Part shown: positions 44,242-52,382 of the stretch, one piece after another
Position numbering within the stretch: position 1 is the stretch's first letter
How the letters are laid out: the number at the start of each line of letters is the position of its first letter
Assembly (NCBI RefSeq): GCF_014489075.1
Contig: NZ_JACTGR010000001.1
Coordinates: 992,001-1,056,000 of the forward strand
Length of the DNA: 64,000 bases
Direction of reading: 5' to 3'
DNA from: Sphingomonas sp. JC676
GTDB taxonomy: Bacteria > Pseudomonadota > Alphaproteobacteria > Sphingomonadales > Sphingomonadaceae
The notes under the pieces: model-generated
The model's input: the letters and a program-made list of their open reading frames with translations, nothing else
Databases searched by the model: none
What the model was told of the DNA's origin: nothing
Program-made: the position numbers and the translations under genes

Positions 44242-44609
44242 TTTCCGCCACCGCTCAGATCGAACGCCAGCGTCGCATCCGGCAACACGCTCTCCACGCC
44301 ATGCACCAGCCGCGCTACGTCATGGACGTCAAGCGCAGCTTGCGGAACGAAGCTCACAATCCTCGGATCGAGCTGGGTGGGATCGGCACGTACAACATTA
44401 AGTTGTTCCACGATTTTTACGATTCCGTCGGCCGCGAAAGGATCGGCGACATAGAAGGTATAAGGATCATCGGCCGGGTTTGAGGGAGACACCGGTGTAG
44501 GCGTGGAAGGCCAGTCGTCGTCGCTCAAATCGATTTCGATTATATCATTGCCGCATTTTATGCGGATGATTCCGTCAGGATCGGCTTTTGCTTTGATGCG
44601 GACCGTCAT
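44238..44609 (-). CDS. Soluble partner of the three-helix membrane protein
   Basis: 123 residues from the ATG ending at 44609, with AGGAA upstream. Beta-rich start [32 protein letters not shown], a Ser/Pro/Thr linker (about 37-47), then a helical C-terminal part ([17 protein letters not shown], [21 protein letters not shown]). No recognised domain. GC is somewhat lower than in neighbouring housekeeping genes. It is inserted between rnd and aspS with its membrane partner. Confidence 0.6.
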   Translation of the reverse strand: MTVRIKAKADPDGIIRIKCGNDIIEIDLSDDDWPSTPTPVSPSNPADDPYTFYVADPFAADGIVKIVEQLNVVRADPTQLDPRIVSFVPQAALDVHDVARLVHGVESVLPDATLAFDLSGGGK

Positions 44610-44740
44610 TTCCTGCCCCCTTCGATCGATACGACTCCAGTGATTTCCACGCGCCTCGCGGGATGTCATCATGTCCATCCCCGCTTGACAATAGGTCTGT
44701 GATTGGGTGTTGCCGGCTCTCCTCAGAAAAGTCGGAAGCC

Positions 44741-46534
44741 ATGCACGCCTATCGTACCCATAATTGCGTAGAACTCCGTGCCGAACATGTCGGCCAGGAG
44801 GTTCGCCTGTCGGGCTGGGTGCATCGCAAGCGCGACCATGGCGACCTGGTCTTCATCGATCTGCGCGACCATTACGGCATCACCCAGATCGTCACCGACG
44901 TCAGCGGCCCGGCCTTCGCCGCCATCGAGTCGCTGCGCAGCGAGTCAGTGGTGACGGTGACCGGCAACGTCATTGCGCGCGATCCCGCCGCGGTGAACCC
45001 GAACTTGCCGACCGGCGCGATCGAAGTGCGCGCGGCGCAGGTCTCGGTCCAGTCGGCGGCGCACGAGCTGCCGATGCCGGTGTTCGGCGATGCCGAATAT
45101 CCGGAGGAAATCCGCCTCCGCTACCGCTATCTCGATCTGCGCCGCGAGCGGCTCCACAAGAACATCCTGCTACGCTCGAACGTCATCGCGTCGCTGCGCC
45201 GCCGGATGATCGGCCAGGGCTTCACCGAGTTCCAGACACCGATCCTGACCGCATCCAGCCCCGAGGGCGCGCGCGACTATCTGGTGCCCAGCCGCGTCCA
45301 TCCGGGCAGATTCTACGCGCTTCCGCAGGCGCCGCAGATGTTCAAGCAGCTGCTGATGGTCGCGGGCTTCGACAAATATTTCCAGATCGCGCCCTGCTTC
45401 CGCGACGAGGACGCGCGTGCCGATCGATCGCCGGGCGAATTCTACCAGCTCGATTTCGAGATGAGCTTCGTCACGCAAGACGATGTGTTCGCGGCGATCG
45501 AGCCTGTGCTCCACGGCGTGTTCGAGGAATTCGCCGACTGGGAAGGCAAGGGCCGCAGCGTCTCGCCGCTGCCGTTCAAGCGGATTCCCTATCGGGAATC
45601 GATGCTCAAGTACGGCAACGACAAGCCCGACCTGCGCAACCCGATCCTGATCACCGACGTCTCCGAGCACTTCAAGGGCTCGGGCTTCAGCCGCTTCGCC
45701 TCGATGGTCGAGGCGGGCGATGTGGTCCGCGCGATCCCGGCGCCCAACACACACGAGAAGAGCCGGAAATTCTTCGACGACATGAACGCCTGGGCGCAGT
45801 CTGAGGGGTTCCCCGGTCTCGGCTATGCGACGCAGAAGGACGGCGTGTTCGGCGGCCCGATCGCCAACAACCATGGCCAGGAGGGCATGAAGGCGATCGC
45901 CGATGCGCTCGGCCTGGGTCCGAACGACGGCATCTTCTTCGCCGCGGGCAAGGAAGCACAGGCGGCCAAGCTCGCCGGGCTGGCGCGCACCCGCGCAGGC
46001 GAGCAGCTCGAGCTGATCGATAGCGCGCGCTTCGAATTCTGCTGGATCGTCGATTTCCCGATGTTCGAGGCGGACGAGGATACCGGCAAGATCGATTTCA
46101 GCCACAACCCCTTCAGCATGCCGCAGGGCGAGCTTGAGGCGCTGGAGAGCAAGAACCCGCTCGATATCCTGGCCTACCAGTACGACATCGTCTGCAACGG
46201 CGTGGAGCTGAGCTCGGGCGCGATCCGGAACCACCGTCCGGAGATCATGTACAAGGCGTTCGAGATCGCCGGCTACACCCAGCACGAAGTCGACACCAAC
46301 TTCGCGGGCATGATCAACGCCTTCAAGTTCGGTGCCCCGCCGCACGGCGGCTCGGCGCCGGGCGTCGACCGCATCGTGATGCTGCTGGCCGACGAGCCGA
46401 ACATCCGCGAGGTCATCACCTTCCCGATGACCCAGAAGGCCGAGGACCTGATGATGCAGGCGCCCTCGTTCGTGAACGACAAGCAGCTCAAGGAGCTGCA
46501 CATCCGGCTGGCGCCGGGCGTCACCCCACAATAA
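44741..46534 (+). CDS. aspS: Aspartyl-tRNA synthetase (probably non-discriminating)
   Basis: 597 residues from ATG 44741. The OB-fold anticodon domain begins [23 protein letters not shown]; class II motifs are visible as [10 protein letters not shown] (1), [24 protein letters not shown] (2) and [14 protein letters not shown] (3), with the bacterial GAD insert in between. His33 aligns with His31 of the P. aeruginosa enzyme, a residue linked to non-discriminating activity (from memory). It charges tRNA-Asp and likely tRNA-Asn for GatCAB. Confidence 0.96.
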   Translation: MHAYRTHNCVELRAEHVGQEVRLSGWVHRKRDHGDLVFIDLRDHYGITQIVTDVSGPAFAAIESLRSESVVTVTGNVIARDPAAVNPNLPTGAIEVRAAQVSVQSAAHELPMPVFGDAEYPEEIRLRYRYLDLRRERLHKNILLRSNVIASLRRRMIGQGFTEFQTPILTASSPEGARDYLVPSRVHPGRFYALPQAPQMFKQLLMVAGFDKYFQIAPCFRDEDARADRSPGEFYQLDFEMSFVTQDDVFAAIEPVLHGVFEEFADWEGKGRSVSPLPFKRIPYRESMLKYGNDKPDLRNPILITDVSEHFKGSGFSRFASMVEAGDVVRAIPAPNTHEKSRKFFDDMNAWAQSEGFPGLGYATQKDGVFGGPIANNHGQEGMKAIADALGLGPNDGIFFAAGKEAQAAKLAGLARTRAGEQLELIDSARFEFCWIVDFPMFEADEDTGKIDFSHNPFSMPQGELEALESKNPLDILAYQYDIVCNGVELSSGAIRNHRPEIMYKAFEIAGYTQHEVDTNFAGMINAFKFGAPPHGGSAPGVDRIVMLLADEPNIREVITFPMTQKAEDLMMQAPSFVNDKQLKELHIRLAPGVTPQ

Positions 46535-46540
46535 GGACCT

Positions 46541-46568
46541 TCCGTGCCCGGCATTGACCGGGCACGGA
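46541..46568. terminator. Bidirectional hairpin between aspS and PEP-CTERM gene
   Basis: Perfect 11-bp stem TCCGTGCCCGG / CCGGGCACGGA with a 6-nt loop, centred between two convergent genes. It follows the aspS stop by 6 bp and the opposing stop by 7 bp. No T-tract on either side. Confidence 0.65.
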
Positions 46569-46575
46569 CGTCCTC

Positions 46576-47136
46576 TCAGGCGTGCTGGAGCACGGCGCGG
46601 TCGCGGCGCATCCGCATCGCGCCGCCGAGTCCGCCGACGCCGATCAGCAACATGCCCCAGCTCGCCGGCTCGGGCACGCCCGAAGCGAAGTTGACGACGA
46701 TCTTGTCGCCCGCGTTGAACTTCGCGCCCGCGAAATTGATCGCCAGGCGATTGCCGGTGTTGCTCACGCGGTTTGCAGCGATACCGGTGATCGAGTCGAT
46801 GTCGGTGAACAACCCGCCATTCTGCTGATCGAAGACGATGCCGTTGAACGCATAGGTCGAGAACAGCGCGTTGGTCAGGAAGGTGAAGGTCGCCGAACGA
46901 TCGCTGAAATCGACCAGAAAGCGGATCGCGGAGAGCTGGGCCTCGCCCTCGACCCCGTTGCCGACGGTGAAGATGTTGCCCGGGGTCGAAAAGCCGAAGG
47001 CGAACGGCGCATTCTCGTTGGGCAGCCGCCAGCCGGCCTTGATCGTCTGGCCGAGCAGGGTCGCGGCATCGGCCGGGATGGTGGAGAGGGCGAAGGCGAG
47101 CATTGCCGCCGACGCTTTCAGGAATTTGGACTTCAT
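46576..47136 (-). CDS. PEP-CTERM sorting-domain protein
   Basis: 186 residues from the ATG ending at 47136, with AGAGGAGC upstream. Signal peptide (1-24), a beta-rich body, then VPEPASWGMLLIGVGGLGG and MRMRRDR, a PEPA.WG sorting tag. Envelope export through an exosortase is expected from family knowledge. Two further PEP-CTERM genes lie in the window; none is beside an exosortase. Confidence 0.85.
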   Translation of the reverse strand: MKSKFLKASAAMLAFALSTIPADAATLLGQTIKAGWRLPNENAPFAFGFSTPGNIFTVGNGVEGEAQLSAIRFLVDFSDRSATFTFLTNALFSTYAFNGIVFDQQNGGLFTDIDSITGIAANRVSNTGNRLAINFAGAKFNAGDKIVVNFASGVPEPASWGMLLIGVGGLGGAMRMRRDRAVLQHA

Positions 47137-47301
47137 ATGCGCTCCTCTTGGGGCAGCAGGCGGATGCGCGCGCCACATCGCGTCGCTGCGGAAGACGGGC
47201 ATGACCAGTCGCCCGCGCCCGATACGATCGAGACGGCATCCCCCTGCCAGGTTTTCAGATGGTGACGACGCACCCCCGCCGACCGGTGCTGATTAAGATT
47301 A

Positions 47302-47364
47302 TCGTTACGCTATCGTCAATTAGCGCACGTTTCTCTCGTCGCACCTTCGTCGCACTCTCGTCGC
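47302..47364 (+). repeat. 11-bp-phased TCGTCGC repeats upstream of PPK2
   Basis: TCGTCGC occurs at 47336, 47347 and 47358 with 4-nt spacers, an exact 11-bp period. Two looser units, TCGTTAC (47302) and TCGTCAA (47313), precede them with the same 11-bp spacing. The geometry equals that of PhoB half-sites, though two positions differ from the pit consensus. It lies 65-127 bp before the PPK2 ATG. Confidence 0.55.
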
Positions 47365-47428
47365 CATTGCCCATGGCGGACGCGCCGTGCGAGAGAGGCC
47401 GCAGGGAGGAGGCTGCAAGGAGACGGTA

Positions 47429-48199
47429 ATGGCGATTGATCTCGGCGACTATGAAGATGGCGCGCATTTCGACGGCGACTATGACGAGGCGCTCGCCAAG
47501 CTACAGAAGCGGCTGAGCCACATCCAGACCGCGCACATCGTCCACCGGCGCCGCGCAGTGATCCTGTTCGAGGGTTGGGACGCGGCGGGGAAGGGCGGGG
47601 TCATCAAGCGCCTCACCGGCGAATGGGACCCGCGCTATTTCGAGGTCTGGCCGATCTCCGCTCCGACCGACGAGGAAAAGGCGCATCATTTTCTCTGGCG
47701 GTTCTGGCGACGGCTCCCCGCGCAGCACAGCATCGCGGTATTCGACCGCAGTTGGTACGGTCGCGTGCTGGTCGAGCGGGTCGAGGGCTTTGCCAGCGAG
47801 GCCGAGTGGAAGCGCGGCTATGCTGAGATCAACGATTTCGAGAAGCAGCAGGCGGGGACCGCCACCACCCTGGTCAAGGTCTTCCTCCATGTGACGCAGG
47901 AGACGCAGGACAAGCGCCTGCGCGACCGGCTGGAGCATCCATGGAAGCGCTGGAAGACCGGGCTCGAGGATTATCGCAACCGGGCGAAGCGCGCCGACTA
48001 TCTCGATGCGATGCATGACATGTTCCGCGAGACCGATACCAAGACCGCGCCCTGGATCGTGATCGACGGCAACGACAAGAAGGCGGCGCGCATCGCCGCA
48101 CTGACCGCGATCGCCGATCGGCTGGAGCAGCATGTGCCGATGGAGGCGCCTCCGCTGGACCCCGAGGTAGAGAAGGCCGCGCGCAAGGCGCTCGGCTGA
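47429..48199 (+). CDS. Polyphosphate kinase 2 family protein
   Basis: 256 residues from ATG 47429. Walker A GWDAAGKGGVIKRL, the conserved RSWYGRV-type Walker B (FDRSWYGRVLVERVEGFAS), and the lid segment RDRLEHPWKRWK are PPK2 hallmarks. It uses polyphosphate to phosphorylate nucleotides (ADP or GDP). Short single-domain form (class I/III-like). Joins ppk1, ppx and pit as the polyphosphate theme. Confidence 0.93.
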   Translation: MAIDLGDYEDGAHFDGDYDEALAKLQKRLSHIQTAHIVHRRRAVILFEGWDAAGKGGVIKRLTGEWDPRYFEVWPISAPTDEEKAHHFLWRFWRRLPAQHSIAVFDRSWYGRVLVERVEGFASEAEWKRGYAEINDFEKQQAGTATTLVKVFLHVTQETQDKRLRDRLEHPWKRWKTGLEDYRNRAKRADYLDAMHDMFRETDTKTAPWIVIDGNDKKAARIAALTAIADRLEQHVPMEAPPLDPEVEKAARKALG

Positions 48200-48315
48200 C
48201 TTTTCGCAGTTTCGTCGTGCCGGACGACGCATCGGCAGCATCTTCGTAGCAGCGCGATTGTCGTGCGGGCGGCGCCGGGTCTTTGCTTCAGCCAAGCAAG
48301 GACCAGGAGCAAGTC

Positions 48316-48639
48316 ATGCGGACACAGATTTTTCGCGGCGCGCTAGTGCTGTCGGTTCCGGCGACGCAAGCCGCCCGGCGCGATCTTCCAAGCGGTGCGG
48401 CCGCACGCGCGGTCGATGCACTGATCGCTGCCGCGGCGGATGACCGTCGTCTGCGCGAGGTGCTTGGCGCCGAGCGTCCCCGCCTGGTGGCGATCCGCAG
48501 CCGCGCGCTGCTCGCCGCCGCGCTCAGCGAACTGCTCGGACGCACCGATAGCAATCCGCTCGTCGCGGCGACGGACCCTCGCTTTCCGATGGGCGCCCCC
48601 TATATGGCGCCGCTAACCAGCGTGCGGAACGCCGCCTGA
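48316..48639 (+). CDS. Hypothetical protein
   Basis: 107 residues from ATG 48316 with CAGGAGC upstream. Ala/Arg-rich and helical, for example ARAVDALIAAAADDRRLREVL and RALLAAALSELLG, ending in a Pro/Met-rich tail. Convergent with the carbonic-anhydrase gene 7 bp downstream. No family recognised. Confidence 0.55.
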   Translation: MRTQIFRGALVLSVPATQAARRDLPSGAAARAVDALIAAAADDRRLREVLGAERPRLVAIRSRALLAAALSELLGRTDSNPLVAATDPRFPMGAPYMAPLTSVRNAA

Positions 48640-48646
48640 CACCAGT

Positions 48647-49276
48647 TCAGGCCGGGCCGAAGTTCCCCGCCTCGTCCATGACGTGGAGCAGGCCGTCGGC
48701 GATGGCGAAATAGGCGCCGTGCAGCCTGAGCTTGCCCTCAGCCTCGCGCTCCGGGATGCAGGGGAAGGTGCGCAGATTGGCGAGCGAGACGCGCACCGTC
48801 TCGAGTTCGAGCGCATGCACCGCCTCGGGGCCGGTCCCGAGCTCGGCGACGATGCGATCGCGTGCCTCGTCGAGCATGTCGACCCAATGCGCGATGAAGC
48901 CGCCCGCGCCCGGCGGCTTGCCCTCGAAGCGGCGCGACAGCGCGGCGCTGACGCCGCCGCACGCGCCATGCCCCAATACGATGATATCGCTGACCTCGAG
49001 CTGGGTGACCGCGAATTCGAGCGCAGCCGACACGCCGTGGCGCTGCCCGTCGAGCTCGAATGGCGGCACGAGATTGGCGACGTTGCGCACCACGAAGATC
49101 TCGCCCGGCGAGGTATCGAATATCTGCGCGGGATCGACCCGGCTGTCCGAGCAGGCGATCACCATCGCACGGGGGCTCTGCCCCTCGGATAGTTCGGCCC
49201 AGCGCGCGCGCTGCGAGCTCCAGCCGGTTTCGCGGAAGCGGTGATAGCCGGAGAGAAGTGTGTCGAAGCCTGCCAT
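48647..49276 (-). CDS. Beta-class carbonic anhydrase
   Basis: 209 residues. Zinc ligands are Cys42, with Asp44 in ACSDSR, and His103 and Cys106 in LGHGACGG. The N-terminal GYHRFRET and DPAQIFDTSPGEIFVVRNVAN segment is complete. It interconverts CO2 and bicarbonate. Starts 357 bp from the divergent PEP-CTERM gene. Confidence 0.95.
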   Translation of the reverse strand: MAGFDTLLSGYHRFRETGWSSQRARWAELSEGQSPRAMVIACSDSRVDPAQIFDTSPGEIFVVRNVANLVPPFELDGQRHGVSAALEFAVTQLEVSDIIVLGHGACGGVSAALSRRFEGKPPGAGGFIAHWVDMLDEARDRIVAELGTGPEAVHALELETVRVSLANLRTFPCIPEREAEGKLRLHGAYFAIADGLLHVMDEAGNFGPA

Positions 49277-49633
49277 GCGGGCGAATTAGCCGCAGGCCGA
49301 TCGCTTGTCACGCCGGCCGGGCGCACCGGGACAAGAATCCGGACTATCGACCCATGGCAAGAAAACATGCGTCAAATCGAGACTTTATCCTCGATGAAAT
49401 CTTTATGGATGTTTAAAAATGTATTAAACAATGCAGTATTGCCGGGCTTATCCTTCGTTGTCATTGATTCGTCATGACTACTTCGCGGGCTTTGTCACGA
49501 CCTGTTCTTACATATGCGGTGATAGATTCTTTCTATCGTCACATGTGAGACAATAAAAATAAAACACTGAATCTGGTCGCAAAAAGCCACTGCCTTTTGG
49601 GCAGTTCGAATTAAGTTAACGAGGGGACTTCAC
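49277..49633. other. AT-rich intergenic region, no gene seen
   Basis: About 357 bp between the divergent carbonic anhydrase and PEP-CTERM genes. It is visibly AT-rich from 49370 onward, contains an inverted repeat (49510-49545) and A/T-rich promoter-like stretches, and ends with the ribosome-binding region GAGGGGA. I see no supported open frame or RNA. Confidence 0.5.
49510..49545. promoter_or_regulatory. Imperfect inverted repeat upstream of PEP-CTERM gene
   Basis: ACATATG-x2-GTGATAGA and TCTATCGTCACATGT are imperfect inverted copies around TTCTT. Operator candidate for the gene starting at 49634; located 89-124 bp upstream. Confidence 0.4.
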
Positions 49634-50320
49634 ATGAAACTTGCTATTGCTCTTGCGGGCACGCTGCTTGCCGTGGCTGCTGCGGCTCCGGCGAGCGCCC
49701 AGTCGCTCAACTTCGCCGGCCTGAATGGCGACGCCCAGGAACTCGTCCTGGAATATTATAATGGCGGCACCGGCAGCCTCGGCTCGGGTCCCGGCGCCAA
49801 CTATGGCATCAGCTTCTCGAACAACGCGATCGCATGCAGCGTCCAGCCGGGCGGTTCATGCAATTCGGGAGGCCTGCCGACGGGCGGCAACCTGCTGTTC
49901 TTCCTCACCGGCGCAGCATCGACGATGAACGTCGCGGGCGGCTTCAACACCGGCTTCTCGTTCTTCTACAGCGCGGTCAACAACCCCGCGTTCGTCAACG
50001 TTTATTCGGGCCTGAACGGCACCGGCACGCTGCTGGCGACGCTCAACCTTCCCGTGACGCCCAGCATGCCGGGTGATCCGGCTTGCGGCGGCGGCGGCTT
50101 CTGCCCGTTCGTGCCGATCGGCGTATCCTTCGCAGGTACCGCCCTTTCGGTCGATTTCGGCGGTTCGGCCAACCAGGTCGCCTTCGCCGCGATCACGATC
50201 AACTCGGCAACGCCGGGTGGCGTGCCTGAGCCGGCAGCCTGGGGCATGCTGATCGGCGGCTTCGGCCTGGCCGGTGCCGCGATGCGCACGCGCCGTACCA
50301 AGGTTGCCTTCGCAGCCTGA
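49634..50320 (+). CDS. PEP-CTERM sorting-domain protein
   Basis: 228 residues with a signal peptide (1-22, ending ASAQ). The mature body is Gly/Asn/Ser-rich with two cysteine pairs (ACSVQPGGSC and ACGGGGFC). The C-terminus VPEPAAWGMLIGGFGLAG then MRTRR is the PEP-CTERM tag. A GAGGGGA ribosome-binding site precedes the ATG. Body family not recognised; export and surface anchoring are inferred. Confidence 0.87.
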   Translation: MKLAIALAGTLLAVAAAAPASAQSLNFAGLNGDAQELVLEYYNGGTGSLGSGPGANYGISFSNNAIACSVQPGGSCNSGGLPTGGNLLFFLTGAASTMNVAGGFNTGFSFFYSAVNNPAFVNVYSGLNGTGTLLATLNLPVTPSMPGDPACGGGGFCPFVPIGVSFAGTALSVDFGGSANQVAFAAITINSATPGGVPEPAAWGMLIGGFGLAGAAMRTRRTKVAFAA

Positions 50321-50341
50321 ATGGCTCCCTTCGGGGATAGG

Positions 50342-50386
50342 AAAAGGGGCGGGGTCGGCAATGCCGGCTCCGCCTCTTTCGTTTTC
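50342..50386 (+). terminator. Rho-independent terminator after PEP-CTERM gene
   Basis: GGCGGGGTCGGC and GCCGGCTCCGCC pair fully with two G-U wobbles around a 3-nt loop, with A-tract before and TCTTTCGTTTT after. Begins 22 bp past the stop codon. Confidence 0.75.
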
Positions 50387-50448
50387 GGGCATCGCGGTTG
50401 CGCATGCAGGGCTGGCGAAACGCGCCGCGCGCCTCTATCTGCCCCCTT

Positions 50449-51381
50449 ATGAACGATCTGACTCCGCTCCCGCGGCCGGAACGCCAGCGCAAGCCCGACT
50501 GGATCCGCGTCAAGGCGCCAACCTCTGCCGGCTTCGCCGCCACGCGCGAGCTGATGCGCTCGAAAAGCCTTACCACGGTGTGCGAGGAAGCGGCCTGTCC
50601 GAATATCGGCGAGTGCTGGTCGAAGAAGCACGCGACGGTGATGATCCTGGGCGACACGTGCACGCGCGCCTGCGCCTTCTGCAACGTCAAGACGGGCATG
50701 CCGCGCGCCGTCGATCCGATGGAGCCTAACAATGTCGCCGATGCCGCGGCGCAGATGGGCCTCCAGCATATCGTCGTCACCTCGGTCGACCGAGACGATC
50801 TGCCCGATGGCGGCGCCAAGCAGTTCGTCAAGGTGATCGAGGCGATCCGCAAGTCGAACCCGACCACGACGATCGAGATCCTCACCCCCGATTTCCGCAA
50901 CAAGCACGAGGCGGCGGTCGAGATGATCGTCGCGGCACGGCCAGACGTCTACAACCACAATCTCGAGACCGTCCCGAGGCTCTATCCGACGATCCGCCCG
51001 GGCGCGCGCTATTATGCCTCGATCCGGTTGCTCGAGACGGTCAAGAAGCTCGATCCGTCGATCTTCACCAAGTCGGGCATCATGCTGGGGCTGGGCGAGC
51101 AACGGCTCGAAGTGCACCAGGTGATGGACGACATGCGCTCGGCCGACATCGATTTCCTGACAATGGGCCAGTATCTCCAGCCGACCCCACGCCACGCCAA
51201 GGTCGAGGAGTTCGTGCCTCCCGCAGGCTTCCAGGCCTATGGCGCGATCGCCCGCGCGAAGGGCTTCCTGCTGGTCGCCTCGTCGCCGCTGACGCGGTCG
51301 AGCTATCACGCCGGCGACGATTTCGCGAAGATGCGCGAGGCCCGCGCGGCCAAGCTGGCCAAGGCCGCCGTCACCGCCTGA
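50449..51381 (+). CDS. lipA: Lipoyl synthase
   Basis: 310 residues from ATG 50449. The auxiliary cluster is [12 protein letters not shown] and the radical-SAM cluster is CTRACAFC (C-x3-C-x2-C). [10 protein letters not shown] near the C-terminus carries the conserved RSSYHA of LipA. It inserts two sulfurs into octanoyl chains. Its stop overlaps the coq10 start by 1 bp (TGATG). Confidence 0.97.
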   Translation: MNDLTPLPRPERQRKPDWIRVKAPTSAGFAATRELMRSKSLTTVCEEAACPNIGECWSKKHATVMILGDTCTRACAFCNVKTGMPRAVDPMEPNNVADAAAQMGLQHIVVTSVDRDDLPDGGAKQFVKVIEAIRKSNPTTTIEILTPDFRNKHEAAVEMIVAARPDVYNHNLETVPRLYPTIRPGARYYASIRLLETVKKLDPSIFTKSGIMLGLGEQRLEVHQVMDDMRSADIDFLTMGQYLQPTPRHAKVEEFVPPAGFQAYGAIARAKGFLLVASSPLTRSSYHAGDDFAKMREARAAKLAKAAVTA

Positions 51382-51881
51382 TGCCCAAGCATTTCGAGAC
51401 GCGGCATCTGCCTTATACCCCCGAACAGATGTTCGATCTGGTGGCGGACGTCGCGCGCTACCCCGAATTCCTGCCCTGGGTGGGCGCGATCCGGGTGCGC
51501 TCGAACAGCGACACCGCGATGGTCGCCGACATGATCGTCGGCTTCAAGGGGCTGCGCGAGACCTTCACCTCGAAGGTCGAGAAGGTACGGCCCGAGCATA
51601 TCCGCGTCGATTATCTCGAGGGCCCCCTCAAACACCTCAACAATGACTGGAAGTTCCGGCCGGACGGCAAGGGCGGCTGCCTGGTCGATTTCTGTGTCGA
51701 TTTCGCCTTCAAGAACCGCGTGTTCGAGATGCTGGCCGGCCAGGTGTTCGATCGCGCGCTCAGGAAGATGATCGGCGCGTTCGAGGAGCGCGCCGCGAAG
51801 CTCTACGCCGATTCCTCGACCGCATCGTCCGACGAGGGCGCGCCCGGCATCAGCAGTTCGAGCGCGCACAGAGCCGCCTGA
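51381..51881 (+). CDS. COQ10/RatA-type START-domain protein
   Basis: 166 residues. RHLPYTPEQMFDLVADVARYPEFLPWV and VGFKGLRETFTSKVE match the ubiquinone-binding COQ10/RatA family; FKNRVFEMLAGQVFDRALRKM ends the fold. It likely chaperones ubiquinone; the 'RatA toxin' label applied to some relatives does not need to hold. Its last 79 bp overlap the convergent cinA/pncC gene. Confidence 0.9.
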   Translation: MPKHFETRHLPYTPEQMFDLVADVARYPEFLPWVGAIRVRSNSDTAMVADMIVGFKGLRETFTSKVEKVRPEHIRVDYLEGPLKHLNNDWKFRPDGKGGCLVDFCVDFAFKNRVFEMLAGQVFDRALRKMIGAFEERAAKLYADSSTASSDEGAPGISSSSAHRAA

Positions 51882-52342
51882 AGGCGCACGCCGCCGCGAC
51901 CGTTATTCTCCAGCAGCCGCGCGTCCGCCACGATGTGCTGCGGATCGGCGCCACGCTCGGCCTGGGCGAACACCACCGTGCCGACCGGCTTCTTCTCGCT
52001 GCCGCCGTCCGGGCCGGCGATGCCGGTGATCGCGACCGCGATATCGGCCTGGGTGTTGTGGAGCGCACCCTGCGCCATGCTCCAGGCAACGGCGATCGAT
52101 ACCGAGCCGAAGGTCTCCAGAACGTCGGTGCTGACCTTGAGCACGTCGTGCTTGGCTTCGTTCGAATAGGTGACGAACCCGGCCTCGAACACGTCGGAGG
52201 AGCCGGGGATTTCGGTGAGTGCCGCGCTGACCAGCCCGCCGGTGCAGCTTTCGGCCACCGCGATGCGGCGGCCCGCGGCGCGATTGGCGTCGAGCACCTT
52301 GCGGGCTGCCTCGATCAGTACAGACGGGAGAATCGTGTCCAT
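51803..52342 (-). CDS. pncC: CinA C-terminal domain / nicotinamide-nucleotide amidase
   Basis: 179 residues, the stand-alone CinA/PncC deamidase form. Signature AVAESCTGGLVSAALTEIPGSS and VTYSNEAKHD, then AITGIAGPDGGSEKKPVGTV. It converts NMN to nicotinic acid mononucleotide in NAD recycling. The ATG is separated from ispDF by 40 bp on the same strand. Confidence 0.93.
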   Translation of the reverse strand: MDTILPSVLIEAARKVLDANRAAGRRIAVAESCTGGLVSAALTEIPGSSDVFEAGFVTYSNEAKHDVLKVSTDVLETFGSVSIAVAWSMAQGALHNTQADIAVAITGIAGPDGGSEKKPVGTVVFAQAERGADPQHIVADARLLENNGRGGVRLQAALCALELLMPGAPSSDDAVEESA

Positions 52343-52382
52343 GGTGGAGGGGCGTTTGCCACCGTCGTGTTAACGAAGCGAG

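Noticed and set aside
45170..47239. 689-residue minus-strand frame opposite aspS
   Set aside because: Arg/Asp-rich composition and exact antisense position to conserved aspS; a GC-bias shadow.
51381..51881. Reading the START-domain gene as a RatA toxin
   Set aside because: The name comes from an E. coli report; context beside lipA and family fold favour a COQ10-like role, and no antitoxin is present.
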